A DNA stretch of 64,000 nt from positions 124,001 to 188,000 of the forward strand of contig NZ_JOEK01000005.1 of assembly GCF_000719135.1 (NCBI RefSeq). The letters run 5' to 3'. The DNA is from Streptomyces avicenniae. GTDB lineage: Bacteria > Actinomycetota > Actinomycetes > Streptomycetales > Streptomycetaceae. A program made the position numbers and the translations under genes. The notes below the pieces were generated by a model. That model did no database searches, was not told the origin of the DNA, and saw only the letters and a list, made by a program, of their open reading frames with translations. Below are positions 14,941-24,019 of this stretch, one piece after another. The first letter of the stretch is position 1. The number at the start of each line of letters is the position of its first letter.

Positions 14941-16983
14941 GTGCTCTCCGCGCGAGCGGAGGTGTTCCGTCAACGCGAGGAGCCTATCGGCTCCGTATAT
15001 GGTGCTCTCCGCGCGAGCGGAGGTGTTCCGATCTTCCAGCGTGCCATCAGCTTGCCCCGTCCGTGCTCTCCGCGCGAGCGGAGGTGTTCCGGACCAGGCG
15101 AGGCTGTGCTTCGACCCCGTCAGGTGCTCTCCGCGCGAGCGGAGGTGTTCCAGGAGACTTCATGGGATTTTCGCGAAATGAACAGTGCTCTCCGCGCGAG
15201 CGGAGGTGTTCCGCTTACGGACGCCGGATGGATCGTCGGCGAGTGGTGCTCTCCGCGCGAGCGGAGGTGTTCCGCACGCGGGGCGTACGGACCGGCAGCG
15301 GCGGCCGTGCTCTCCGCGCGAGCGGAGGTGTTCCGGCCGCCTGGGTCGCCTGGGCGGTTGCGTGCGGGTGCTCTCCGCGCGAGCGGAGGTGTTCCGATGT
15401 GGACGTGAGACAGGGCGACCACGGGGTCGTACTCTCCGCGCGAGCGGAGGTGTTCCGATCTTCCAGCGTGCCATCAGCTTCCCCTCTTCGTGCTCTCCGC
15501 GCGAGCGGAGGTGTTCCCCAGTCCACCACCCACTTCTCCGGGGTGGCGAGGTGCTCTCCGCGCGAGCGGAGGTGTTCCGTTCCAGTTCGAGCGGGAGCAC
15601 GGCTCGCGCTCGTGCTCTCCGCGCGAGCGGAGGTGTTCCGGGATTAACCGGAATGCGCTTTGCCGTGTGCGCGTGCTCTCCGCGCGAGCGGAGGTGTTCC
15701 GCCGCTCGGGCAGGCGCACGGTCGGTTTGCCCGGTGCTCTCCGCGCGAGCGGAGGTGTTCCTGCAGCTCGGCGCGAGCTTGGTCGCGCTCCGCCGTGCTC
15801 TCCGCGCGAGCGGAGGTGTTCCGACGTACCAGCTCGGCCGCGAACGCACCTGCCAGTGCTCTCCGCGCGAGCGGAGGTGTTCCGGTGTTCGGAACGGTGG
15901 CCATAGAGCGAGAGTAGTGCTCTCCGCGCGAGCGGAGGTGTTCCGAGGTGCGGCTGCTGGGCGGCGGTGGTGCTGGTGTGCTCTCCGCGCGAGCGGAGGT
16001 GTTCCGCGCGGTGGCCGGGTGACGTGGCTGTACATCCAGTGCTCTCCGCGCGAGCGGAGGTGTTCCGCGGTCCTGCTGACCACCGACGCGGCGGGTGACG
16101 TGCTCTCCGCGCGAGCGGAGGTGTTCCGGCGGCTCCCGCCCGGCCACTCCCGTGCGGTATGTGCTCTCCGCGCGAGCGGAGGTGTTCCGTGGCCCCGGAC
16201 GGGAAGATCGAACCTGGCACCGTGCTCTCCGCGCGAGCGGAGGTGTTCCGGTTCATGTGTCTCTCGTTTCTCTCAGCCGAGGGTGCTCTCCGCGCGAGCG
16301 GAGGTGTTCCGATGGTGGAGGATCTGCGCGCCGAATACCCGGGGTGCTCTCCGCGCGAGCGGAGGTGTTCCGTTGATCAGGCCCGGGGACCCCGCCCGCG
16401 TCTCGTGCTCTCCGCGCGAGCGGAGGTGTTCCGACCACGCTGCGCTGGGCGCCGGAGCCCGGGACGAGCTCTCCGCGCGAGCGGAGGTGTTCCGCGCCTG
16501 CCGCCGCAGAGCAGTCCCCCGAGCCCGTGCTCTCCGCGCGAGCGGAGGTGTTCCGCAGAAGGACCGGCGCGACGAGCGCGGTGAAGAGTGCTCTCCGCGC
16601 GAGCGGAGGTGTTGCGGCGACTGGTACACGGAGGGCGCCGAGGCGTGCGTGCTCTCCGCGCGAGCGGAGGTGTTCCGGTCCACCGCCCGCGCGCTGGCTG
16701 CGGCGGTGGCGTGCTCTCCGCGCGAGCGGAGGTGTTCCGGAATCCGTATGCCCATGCCCGTCGGCGCCCAGGTGCTCTCCGCGCGAGCAGAGGTGTTCCG
16801 CAGGGCATCACGCAGTCGCTCCGCCAGCGGGGGTGCTCTCCGCGCGAGCGGAGGTGTTCCGGACCGTGACAGGCGTGAGGCGACCGTCGCCGGGTGCTCT
16901 CCGCGCGAGCGGAGGTGTTCCGGTCCACCGCCCGCGCCGGTAGGTCGTGTTGGGGTGCTCTCCGCGCGAGCGGAGGCGTTCCG
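14941..16983 (+). CRISPR. CRISPR array 2, type I-E, 34 repeats and 33 spacers
   Basis: 29-nt repeats begin GTGCTC, contain stem CTCCGC-GCGA-GCGGAG and end GTGTTCCG, every 61 nt. Spacers are 32 nt except number 29, which is 33. Variant repeats occur at 15429, 16466, 16588 and 16772, and the last one has GCGTTCCG, so decay is at the right and the leader is at the left. Spacer 1 matches the cas3-cse1 gap. Spacers 2 and 9 share their first 23 nt, and spacers 29 and 33 their first 15. Confidence 0.98.
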
Positions 16984-17650
16984 TGGCAGGACTCCACGGG
17001 GTTCTCCGCCCGGCCGAAGCCATCCACCTCACCCAACGCCAGTGCCACCTCCCCACCCGAGGCTGGGGCCGACCCGACTCACCCTGCGCGGTGGCGTGGT
17101 CCGCGCCGGACGAAGCTGGACCGACGACGGAAAAGCCCACGAGGTACGCGGGCTGAAGGCCCGCGCACCTGAGGACACCCGCCCAGGGCCGATCCCGCCG
17201 CCCCTGGTTCGGATACTGCGTCGGCACATCAACATCTTCGGCACCGCGCCCGACGGACGGCTCCTCCGCACCGGGCGAGAAGGCGTCCTCCAGGAGAGGG
17301 GCTACGGCAAGGTCTGGGCACGCGCACGGAAAGCCGCCCTCACAGAAGACGAAGTGACCTCACGGCTCGCCCGCCGCCCCTACGACCTACGGCACGCCGG
17401 CATCTCCTTCTGGCTCAGCTCCGGCGTCGCCCCCGCCGAGTGCGCCCGTCGCGCCGGACACAGCCTCGCCCTCCTCTTCCACGTCTACGCCAAGGTCCTC
17501 GCCCAGAACGAGGAACGTTCCAACCGCCGCATCGAGACCGCGACAAGGGAATGGGACGACCCGATTCAGGACCGGCCAACGCCGGGAATCCTGGGGGACA
17601 CGGACTGGGCCGCAGCAGGACACCCCAGGAACAGAGTGAGACGAAAGTAG
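16984..17650 (+). pseudogene. Broken tyrosine recombinase (integrase)
   Basis: The fragment starts right after the last repeat of array 2. One frame gives LRPAEAIHLTQRQCHLPTRG, a typical segment holding the first catalytic Arg. Near 17070 the reading shifts by one and continues as HEVRGLKARAPEDTR, then RRPYDLRHAGISFWLSSGV (second Arg box) and RRAGHSLALLFHVYAKVL (His and catalytic Tyr), ending at TAG 17648. The N-terminal arm-binding part is missing. It lies by the 3' end of tRNA-Tyr, the usual place for an integrase of an element inserted in a tRNA gene. Confidence 0.85.
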
Positions 17651-17692
17651 CTTTTCGGTTCACGTTCGAGCGCGCCTGTCGAACGCAGCAAA

Positions 17693-17733
17693 AAGACCCT
17701 CCTCCCAGACGTAATTGCTGGTCAGAGGGTCTT
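17693..17733 (-). terminator. Terminator of tRNA-Tyr
   Basis: On the minus strand AAGACCCTC pairs with GAGGGTCTT over 9 bp, followed by a T-run (TTTTTGC). It starts 11 nt after the tRNA 3' end, so it is a rho-independent terminator for the tRNA transcript. The long loop is unusual. Confidence 0.8.
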
Positions 17734-17743
17734 CGCTGAGCTG

Positions 17744-17825
<82 letters not shown>

Positions 17826-17957
17826 TTGCGACGCGCACAACGATACCCGATGGGGCAGGGTGCTCCGCCACTCGGTTGCGCGCCGCTGGAGGCGGGCGGT
17901 GGGTCGTAGGCTGTCCGGCGACCCGTGCCCGGCGAGTGACGTGAGGAGCCAGATCAC

Positions 17958-18446
17958 ATGGCCGACTCCAGTTTCGACATCGTCTCGAAGGTTGACCGCC
18001 AGGAGGTGGACAACGCCTTGAACCAGGCCGCGAAGGAGATCTCCCAGCGGTACGACTTCCGGGGTGTGGACGCGTCGATCTCCTGGTCGGGCGAGCGGAT
18101 CGAGATCCGCGCCAACGCCGAGGAGCGCGCCAATGCCGTGCTGGACATCTTCCAGACGAAGCTCGTGAAGCGCGGCATCTCCCTGAAGGCGCTGGACGCC
18201 GGGGAGCCGCAGGCGTCCGGCAAGGAGTACCGCCTGTACTGCGACGTCAAGGAGGGGATCTCCACGGACGACGCCAAGAAGGTCGCCAAGCTGATCCGCG
18301 ACGAGGGCCCCAAGGGCGTGAAGGCGCAGGTGCAGGGCGACGAGCTGCGGGTCAGCTCGAAGAGCAGGGACGCACTCCAGGACGTCCAGCGGCTGGTGCG
18401 CGAGAAGGACTTCGACTTCGCGGTGCAGTTCGTCAACTACCGCTGA
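17958..18446 (+). CDS. yajQ: YajQ-family nucleotide-binding protein
   Basis: 162 residues, full length for the family. It begins [20 protein letters not shown] and has the paired RRM-like folds with [11 protein letters not shown] and [20 protein letters not shown]. YajQ proteins bind nucleotides, cyclic di-GMP in some species, and RNA or ribosomal partners; the role in actinomycetes is unclear. A GTGAGGAG-type ribosome site precedes the ATG. It is monocistronic and converges on the lspA-like gene. Confidence 0.95.
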   Translation: MADSSFDIVSKVDRQEVDNALNQAAKEISQRYDFRGVDASISWSGERIEIRANAEERANAVLDIFQTKLVKRGISLKALDAGEPQASGKEYRLYCDVKEGISTDDAKKVAKLIRDEGPKGVKAQVQGDELRVSSKSRDALQDVQRLVREKDFDFAVQFVNYR

Positions 18447-18477
18447 CGTCGGGGCGGCACGCGCGGGACGGGGCGGC

Positions 18478-18502
18478 GCGGGCGGTTCCACGCCCCGCCC
18501 GC
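18478..18502. terminator. Hairpin between yajQ and lspA-like gene
   Basis: GCGGGCG and CGCCCGC form a 7-bp perfect stem with an 11-nt loop in the 64-nt gap between two convergent genes. It probably terminates both. Confidence 0.5.
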
Positions 18503-18510
18503 CCGTGAGG

Positions 18511-19020
18511 TCAGGCGGACTCCGTGCTCGGCGCCTCGGCCAGCTCCACCCCGCGCAGGCTGAGCAGCATCACGGAGGCGCAGCCGCAGAAGAGCACGAT
18601 GTCCGCGACGTTGCCCACGAACGGGCCGTAGTCGATGAAGTCCACCACGTGCCCGCGGGCCAGGCCCGGCTCGCGGAAGAGGCGGTCGCCCAGGTGGGAC
18701 ACCGCGCCGCCGAGGAGCGCGCCCAGCGTGAGCGCCCAGCCGGTGGAGGCCAGCCGTCGCGCGATGTGGAGGATGCCGACGACCGCTGCCGCCGCCGCGA
18801 GGGTGAAGATCCATGTCGCCCCGGCGCCTATGGAGAAGGCGGCGCCGGGGTTGTACAGCAGCCGGAACTGGATCGGCGGGATCACGTCGATGCGCTCGCC
18901 GCCCGACAGCGCGGACGTCGCCCACAGCTTGGTGAGCTGGTCCACGAGCAGGACGACCGCCGCCAGCGCGAGCATCGCGCCGTACAGCCGGCCCGTGGTA
19001 CTCCGCCCCCACTGCATCAT
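18511..19020 (-). CDS. lspA: Signal peptidase II-like (LspA) protease
   Basis: 169 residues with four membrane helices (ALAAVVLLVDQLTKLWA; FTLAAAAAVVGIL; LTLGALLGGAVSHLG; ADIVLFCGCASVMLL). LspA removes signal peptides from lipoproteins after lipidation. Both catalytic Asp are present, in SHLGDR and GNVAD. However, the first motif has His where most LspA have Asn (GN-IDR), and the second lacks the usual Phe of FN-AD. It may be a diverged second copy rather than the housekeeping enzyme. Confidence 0.82.
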   Translation of the reverse strand: MMQWGRSTTGRLYGAMLALAAVVLLVDQLTKLWATSALSGGERIDVIPPIQFRLLYNPGAAFSIGAGATWIFTLAAAAAVVGILHIARRLASTGWALTLGALLGGAVSHLGDRLFREPGLARGHVVDFIDYGPFVGNVADIVLFCGCASVMLLSLRGVELAEAPSTESA

Positions 19021-19193
19021 CGTGGCCTCCGCGCCTAGCCGTGTCCGAGTCGAGCTTTCCGCAGACTATCGGCCCCCACGCCGCTCCGGGCGGGGCGGGA
19101 GGAAGGTGTACCGGGAGAGAGAGCGGACACCGAGAGTAATATCCAGACCAACGCCGATCCCGCCGCGCGGCGGCCGTGACGAGGAGCGCCCCC

Positions 19194-20303
19194 GTGTCGA
19201 TGATCCGGAACATCCGCAGGGCCGTACGGTTCGGCAGGGAACGGCCGCCGCTGACCACCAAGGTGGACCTCAGCCACCCGGCCCGCTCGCCGCTGGGCAA
19301 CGCCGTCGTCAACTGCGCCGTCTACCTCCAGGGCCACCGCAGCCCCGGGCGGCTGACGACGGACGAGGCGATCGAGCTGGTACGCAAGCGGCGCGGCGGG
19401 TTCGTCTGGATCGGGCTGCACGAGCCGTCCGCCGAGGAGTTCGAGGACATCGCGCACCTCTTCGGCCTGCACCCGCTGGCCGTCGAGGACGCGGTCAACG
19501 CGCACCAGCGGCCCAAGATGGAGCGGTACGACGACACGTTGTTCACGGTGCTGAAGACGGTGCGGTACGTGGAGCACGCGCAGCTCACGTCGAACAGCGA
19601 GGTCGTGGACACCGGCGAGATCATGGTGTTCACGGGCAAGGACTTCGTCATCACCGTCCGGCACGGCGGGCACGGCTCGCTCGGGCCGCTGCGCGAGCGC
19701 CTGGAGGGCGACCCGCAGCAGCTCGCCAAGGGGCCGTCCGCCGTGCTGCACGCCATCGCCGACCAGGTCGTGGACCAGTACCTGGACGTCGCGGCTGCGG
19801 TGCGGGACGACATCGACGACATCGAGACGGCCGTCTTCGCGGACACGCGGGGGCGGGGCGCCGCGTACCCGGGGCAGATCTACCAGCTCAAGCGCGAACT
19901 GCTGGAGCTGCGGCGGGCGGTGGCGCCGCTGGACCGGCCGCTCCAGCAGCTGTCCGAGTCCGCGCTGCCGATGGTCGATGCCGACATCCGCAGCTACTTC
20001 CGGGACGTCGCCGACCATCTGTCGCGCGTCACCGGCGAGATCAACGGCTACGACTCGCTGATCGACTCGATCCTCCAGGCGAACCTGTCGCAGGTCACGG
20101 TCGCGCAGAACGAGGACATGCGGAAGATCACCGCGTGGGCGGCGATCCTGGCCGTGCCGACGATGGTCACGGGCGTTTACGGCATGAACTTCGACCACAT
20201 GCCCGAGCTGCACTGGCGCTTCGGCTATCCGTTGGTGATCGGCGTGATCCTGGTGGCGTGCGTCCTGATCCACCGCGGTTTCCGGCGCAACGGCTGGCTG
20301 TGA
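19194..20303 (+). CDS. corA: CorA-family magnesium/cobalt channel
   Basis: 369 residues. The GTG at 19194 has GAGGAG upstream; an ATG six bases later is possible. The long cytoplasmic alpha/beta and helical funnel domain is followed by two C-terminal membrane helices joined by the CorA selectivity motif YGMNF and an MPEL loop. It admits Mg2+ down the membrane potential. The length is standard. It is read divergently from the lspA-like gene. Confidence 0.94.
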   Translation: MSMIRNIRRAVRFGRERPPLTTKVDLSHPARSPLGNAVVNCAVYLQGHRSPGRLTTDEAIELVRKRRGGFVWIGLHEPSAEEFEDIAHLFGLHPLAVEDAVNAHQRPKMERYDDTLFTVLKTVRYVEHAQLTSNSEVVDTGEIMVFTGKDFVITVRHGGHGSLGPLRERLEGDPQQLAKGPSAVLHAIADQVVDQYLDVAAAVRDDIDDIETAVFADTRGRGAAYPGQIYQLKRELLELRRAVAPLDRPLQQLSESALPMVDADIRSYFRDVADHLSRVTGEINGYDSLIDSILQANLSQVTVAQNEDMRKITAWAAILAVPTMVTGVYGMNFDHMPELHWRFGYPLVIGVILVACVLIHRGFRRNGWL

Positions 20304-20403
20304 GCGCTGCGCCGACCGGCGTAGGGAGATCACGACGAAAGTCGCGGTCCTCGTAGACGAACGCCAGATCCGGACGGCGGGAGGCATTGCCTAGGCTGGG
20401 CCC

Positions 20404-21027
20404 GTGGACAACGCGATCCTGAACGCGATCGAGGAGTTCGTCTCCACCCCCTGGGTGTACCTGGCGCTCTTCGTCGTCGCAAAGCTCGACGGTTTCTTCC
20501 CCGTGGTCCCCAGTGAGACGCTGGTGGTCACCCTCGGGGTGTTCGCCGCGACGGACGGCTCCCCCGACCTGGGGCTGATCATCCTCGTCGCGGCGCTCGG
20601 CGCGTTCACGGGCGACCACATCTCGTACTTCATAGGCCGGAAGTCGGGGGCCAAGATCTACTCCCGGCTCAAACCCGGCAGCCGCACCCAGCGGGCGTAC
20701 GACCAGGTCGGCGCCCTGCTGGAGCGGCGCGGCGGCCTCGTGCTGATCATCGCCCGCTACATACCCGGCGGTCGCACCGCGGCCACGCTGACCACCGGCG
20801 CCACCGGCTACCCGCTGCGCCTGTTCTCCCGGTACGACGCGATAGCCGCCGCGAGCTGGGCCGTGTACTCGGCGGGCATCGGCTACCTGGGCGGGCACGC
20901 CTTCGAGGACAACCCGCTGCGCGGCGTGGCCCTCGGGCTCGGCCTCGCCCTGGCGATCACCGTGCTGCACGAGGGCGTACGCCACCTGCGGAACCGTGTG
21001 GCCGCCAGGCGCGCCTCCGCGGACTGA
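20404..21027 (+). CDS. DedA-family membrane protein
   Basis: 207 residues from the GTG at 20404. It shows the DedA/SNARE-associated signature (FFPVVPSETLVVTLGVFAA; LGAFTGDHISYFIGRKSGAK; IIARYIPGGRTAATLTTGAT). DedA proteins are thought to move lipid carriers such as undecaprenyl phosphate or phospholipids across the membrane; the substrate here is unknown. It is 100 nt downstream of corA on the same strand and may share its transcript. Confidence 0.9.
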   Translation: MDNAILNAIEEFVSTPWVYLALFVVAKLDGFFPVVPSETLVVTLGVFAATDGSPDLGLIILVAALGAFTGDHISYFIGRKSGAKIYSRLKPGSRTQRAYDQVGALLERRGGLVLIIARYIPGGRTAATLTTGATGYPLRLFSRYDAIAAASWAVYSAGIGYLGGHAFEDNPLRGVALGLGLALAITVLHEGVRHLRNRVAARRASAD

Positions 21028-21040
21028 CCGGCGGGGCGGT

Positions 21041-21442
21041 TCAGGACCAGCGGTAGTGCGGCAGCGCGTCCGCGGTCGGCACCACCTCGCGGCCCAGCGG
21101 CATCAGCGACACCGGGACCATCTTGAAGTGGGCGAGCCCGAACGGGATGCCGATGATCGTCACGCAGAAGGCGATCCCGGCCGTGATGTGGCCGAGGGCC
21201 AGCCAGATGCCCGCCACGATCAGCCAGATGACGTTCCCGACCAGGGACGCCGCCCCGGCGTCGCGCCGTTCGGTCACGCGGTAGCCGAACGGCCACAGGG
21301 CGTAGCCCGCGATGCGGAAGCACGCTATGCCGAACGGGATCGTGATGATGAAGACGAAACAGATCACCCCGGCGACCGCGTAGCCCAGGGCGAGCCAGAA
21401 TCCCGAGAAGACGAGCCAAATGACGTTCAGGAGAGTTCGCAC
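21041..21442 (-). CDS. yccF: YccF-family inner membrane protein
   Basis: 133 residues. Two tandem copies of a YccF domain are visible (NVIWLVFSGFWLALGYAVAG and NVIWLIVAGIWLALGHITAG), each followed by the motif I-PFGIACFRI / IPFGLAHFKM. The function is unknown. It converges on dedA with only 13 nt between stops, and follows htpX on the same strand by 15 nt. Confidence 0.9.
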   Translation of the reverse strand: MRTLLNVIWLVFSGFWLALGYAVAGVICFVFIITIPFGIACFRIAGYALWPFGYRVTERRDAGAASLVGNVIWLIVAGIWLALGHITAGIAFCVTIIGIPFGLAHFKMVPVSLMPLGREVVPTADALPHYRWS

Positions 21443-21457
21443 CTCTCCAGCATGGCG

Positions 21458-22321
21458 TCAGGAAGGGCCGCCCGCCATGCGTTCGAGCCGCTCGATGCGT
21501 TCGGCCATCGGTGGGTGGGTGGCGAACATGCGCGCCAGCCCCTCCCCGCGCCGGAACGGGTTGGCGATCATCAGGTGGCTCGCCGTCTCCAGCTGCGGCT
21601 CGGGGCGGAGCGGACGTGCCTGGGTGCCCGCCTCCAGCTTCCGCAGCGCGCCCGCGAGGGCCAGCGGGTCGCCGGTCAGCCGGGCGCCGGACGCGTCCGC
21701 CTCGTACTCCCGCGACCTGCTCACGGCCAGTTGGATCAAGGAGGCGGCGATCGGGCCGAGCAGCAGGACGAGCAGCATCCCGACGATGCCGGGGCCGCCC
21801 TCGTCGTCGTCGCGCCCGAAGGGGATGAACCAGGCGAAGTTCACCAGGAACATGATCACCGAGGCCATGGCGCCGGCGACCGAGGAGATGAGGATGTCCC
21901 GGTTGTAGACGTGGCTCAGCTCGTGGCCGATGACGCCGCGCAGCTCCCGCTCGTCCAGCAGCCGCAGGATGCCCTCGGTGCAGCAGACGGCGGCGTTGCG
22001 CGGGTTGCGTCCGGTGGCGAACGCGTTGGGCGCCTCGGTGGGCGAGATGTACAGCCGCGGCATCGGCTGCCGCGCCGCCCCCGCCAGCTCGCGGACCATG
22101 CGGTACAGCCCCGGCGCCTCGAACTCCCCCACCGGCCGGGCGCGCATGGCGCGCAGGGCGAGCTTGTCGCTGTTCCAGTAGGCGTAGCCGTTCGTCGCGA
22201 GCGCGATCACCAGGGCGATCACCAGGCCGCCGCGGCCGAAGAAGCTGCCGATGACCAGGATCAGCGCCGACATTCCGCCGAGCAGGGCGGCTGTCCGCAG
22301 TCCGTTGTGCCGGCGGTGCAC
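21458..22321 (-). CDS. htpX: HtpX-family M48 membrane metalloprotease
   Basis: 287 residues. The GTG at 22321 is chosen for AGGAGGG 7 nt upstream, although the frame is open further back. Two N-terminal helices ([20 protein letters not shown]) precede the zinc site HELSH ([13 protein letters not shown]), then two more helices and the downstream Glu ligand in SREYEADA. HtpX degrades damaged membrane proteins under stress. It lies upstream of yccF and downstream of the nuo operon. Confidence 0.93.
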   Translation of the reverse strand: MHRRHNGLRTAALLGGMSALILVIGSFFGRGGLVIALVIALATNGYAYWNSDKLALRAMRARPVGEFEAPGLYRMVRELAGAARQPMPRLYISPTEAPNAFATGRNPRNAAVCCTEGILRLLDERELRGVIGHELSHVYNRDILISSVAGAMASVIMFLVNFAWFIPFGRDDDEGGPGIVGMLLVLLLGPIAASLIQLAVSRSREYEADASGARLTGDPLALAGALRKLEAGTQARPLRPEPQLETASHLMIANPFRRGEGLARMFATHPPMAERIERLERMAGGPS

Positions 22322-22477
22322 GGGGGTGCCCTCCTGGTTCCGCAGCGTGGGGGTGGCCGGTTGTGCCCGATGTCGGGTTTCTCCACTGACAGTGGACACT
22401 GCTGAAGGGGACAACGCCATACGGGGGAGATCCGTTCCCGCGCGGCGTGGCGGCGGGGCGGTGGGACCGGCGTCCGC

Positions 22478-24019
22478 TCAGAGGAACGCGTCGGTGGTGA
22501 ACCCCAGGATGAGCTGCGGCGCGCCGGAGAACGCGAGGGCGGCAGCCGCGGCGAGGCCGATCGCGCCCGCGAGGGACCTGCCGGGCCGCGCGGCGTCGCC
22601 CGGCCCGTCCGCCGGAGCCTCGGCGGCGGCGGCCGGGGGCGCGGGACGGAACAGGAGCGCCGTCCAGCGCAGGTAGTAGTACAGGGCGACGGCGACGTTC
22701 ACGGCCATCACGACGGCGAGGACGCCGAGCCCGGCGTCCACGGCTGTGCGGAGGACGGCGACCTTGGCGAACAGCCCGATCACCCCGGGCGGCAGCCCGG
22801 CCAGGCAGAGCAGGAAGAAGCCGAGGGCCAGCGCGGCGAGCGGCTGGCGCGCCCACAGGCCGCGGTAGTCGGCGAGCCGCTGCCCGGGACTACGCCGTCC
22901 GGCGTACGCGACCACGGCGAACGCGCCGAGGTTCGCCGCCGCGTACATGAGCGCGTAGGCCAGCAGGGTGCCCATCGCCTCGTCCGCGCCGACGTACGCC
23001 CCGGCGGCGATCGGCACCAGCAGGTACCCGGCCTGCCCGACGGACGACCAGGCCAGCAGGCGTACGGCGCCCCCTGGCGCGTCCTCGGTGGCGCGCAGGG
23101 CCGCCGCGTTGCCGACCGTCATGGTGAGCCCGGCGAGGGCGGCCAGGACGGGCCCCCACAGGTGGCCGTGGTCGGGGAAGCCGCGCGCGGTGAGGACGAC
23201 GAGCCCGGCGAGCCCGGCGGTCTTGCCGACGACCGACAGGTAGGCGGCGACGGGCAGGGGCGCGCCGAGGTAGGTCTCCGGCACCCAGAAGTGGAACGGG
23301 ACGGCCGCCGTCTTGAACGCGAAGCCGACGAGTGTCAGGGCCACGCCCGCCTCGGCGAGGGTCGCGAGGCGTGGGTCGGCGGCGGACAGTCCGGACGCGA
23401 TCTCGCCGAGGTGGAGACTGCCGGAGGCGGCGTACACGAAGCTCACGCCGAGGAGCGTCACGGCGGTGGCGGCGACGGACGTGAGGAAGAACTTGAGCGC
23501 GGCCTCGGGCCCGTCGCCGCCCTTGCGCAGCGCGACCAGGGCGTAGGCGGGCAGGGTGGTGACCTCAAGGGCGATGATCAGCGTGGCCAGGTCACGGGAG
23601 GCGGGCAGCAGGGCGGCGCCGGTGACGGAGGACAGCAGCAGGAACCAGTACTCGCCGCCGGGCAGCGCGCTGTCACCCGATCGGGGATCGGTCTCCTGGA
23701 GGGAGAGCAGCGCCGTCAGCAGCGCGCCCCCCAGGACGAGCAGCTGGACGAGCACGGCGAAGCGGTCGGCGGCGTAGGAGCAGGCGCCGGGGCCGTCGGC
23801 CAGGCAGAACGTGACGCGGTCGCCGTGGCGCAGCGGTACGAGGGCCAGCGCGGCGAGGGCGAGCCCTGCGAGGGCGATCGGGCCGAGGAGCCGTTTGCGC
23901 GCGGCGGGCAGGAAGAGGTCGGCGACGAGCACGACGACGGCCGTCACGGCGGTGATGACGGGCGGGGCGATGACGGCCCAGTCCACGCTCTGGGTCAGGC
24001 GGTCGGCGAGGGTGGTCAT
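22478..24019 (-). CDS. nuoN: Complex I antiporter-like subunit NuoN
   Basis: 513 residues, about 14 membrane helices. The ATG at 24019 overlaps the nuoM stop (ATGA). Key antiporter-family positions are present: Glu in IIALEVTTLPAYAL, and Lys in SVVGKTAGLAG. A Pro/Ala-rich loop (residues about 455-480) precedes the last helix. NuoN is one of three proton-pumping subunits in the membrane arm. It is the last gene of the operon. Confidence 0.95.
   Translation of the reverse strand: MTTLADRLTQSVDWAVIAPPVITAVTAVVVLVADLFLPAARKRLLGPIALAGLALAALALVPLRHGDRVTFCLADGPGACSYAADRFAVLVQLLVLGGALLTALLSLQETDPRSGDSALPGGEYWFLLLSSVTGAALLPASRDLATLIIALEVTTLPAYALVALRKGGDGPEAALKFFLTSVAATAVTLLGVSFVYAASGSLHLGEIASGLSAADPRLATLAEAGVALTLVGFAFKTAAVPFHFWVPETYLGAPLPVAAYLSVVGKTAGLAGLVVLTARGFPDHGHLWGPVLAALAGLTMTVGNAAALRATEDAPGGAVRLLAWSSVGQAGYLLVPIAAGAYVGADEAMGTLLAYALMYAAANLGAFAVVAYAGRRSPGQRLADYRGLWARQPLAALALGFFLLCLAGLPPGVIGLFAKVAVLRTAVDAGLGVLAVVMAVNVAVALYYYLRWTALLFRPAPPAAAAEAPADGPGDAARPGRSLAGAIGLAAAAALAFSGAPQLILGFTTDAFL

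Noticed and set aside
15160..16983. Long open frames through array 2 on both strands
   Set aside because: Same cause: periodic translations of the repeat (LSARAEVF, SPRERRCS). Only the part after 16984 is real recombinase-derived sequence.
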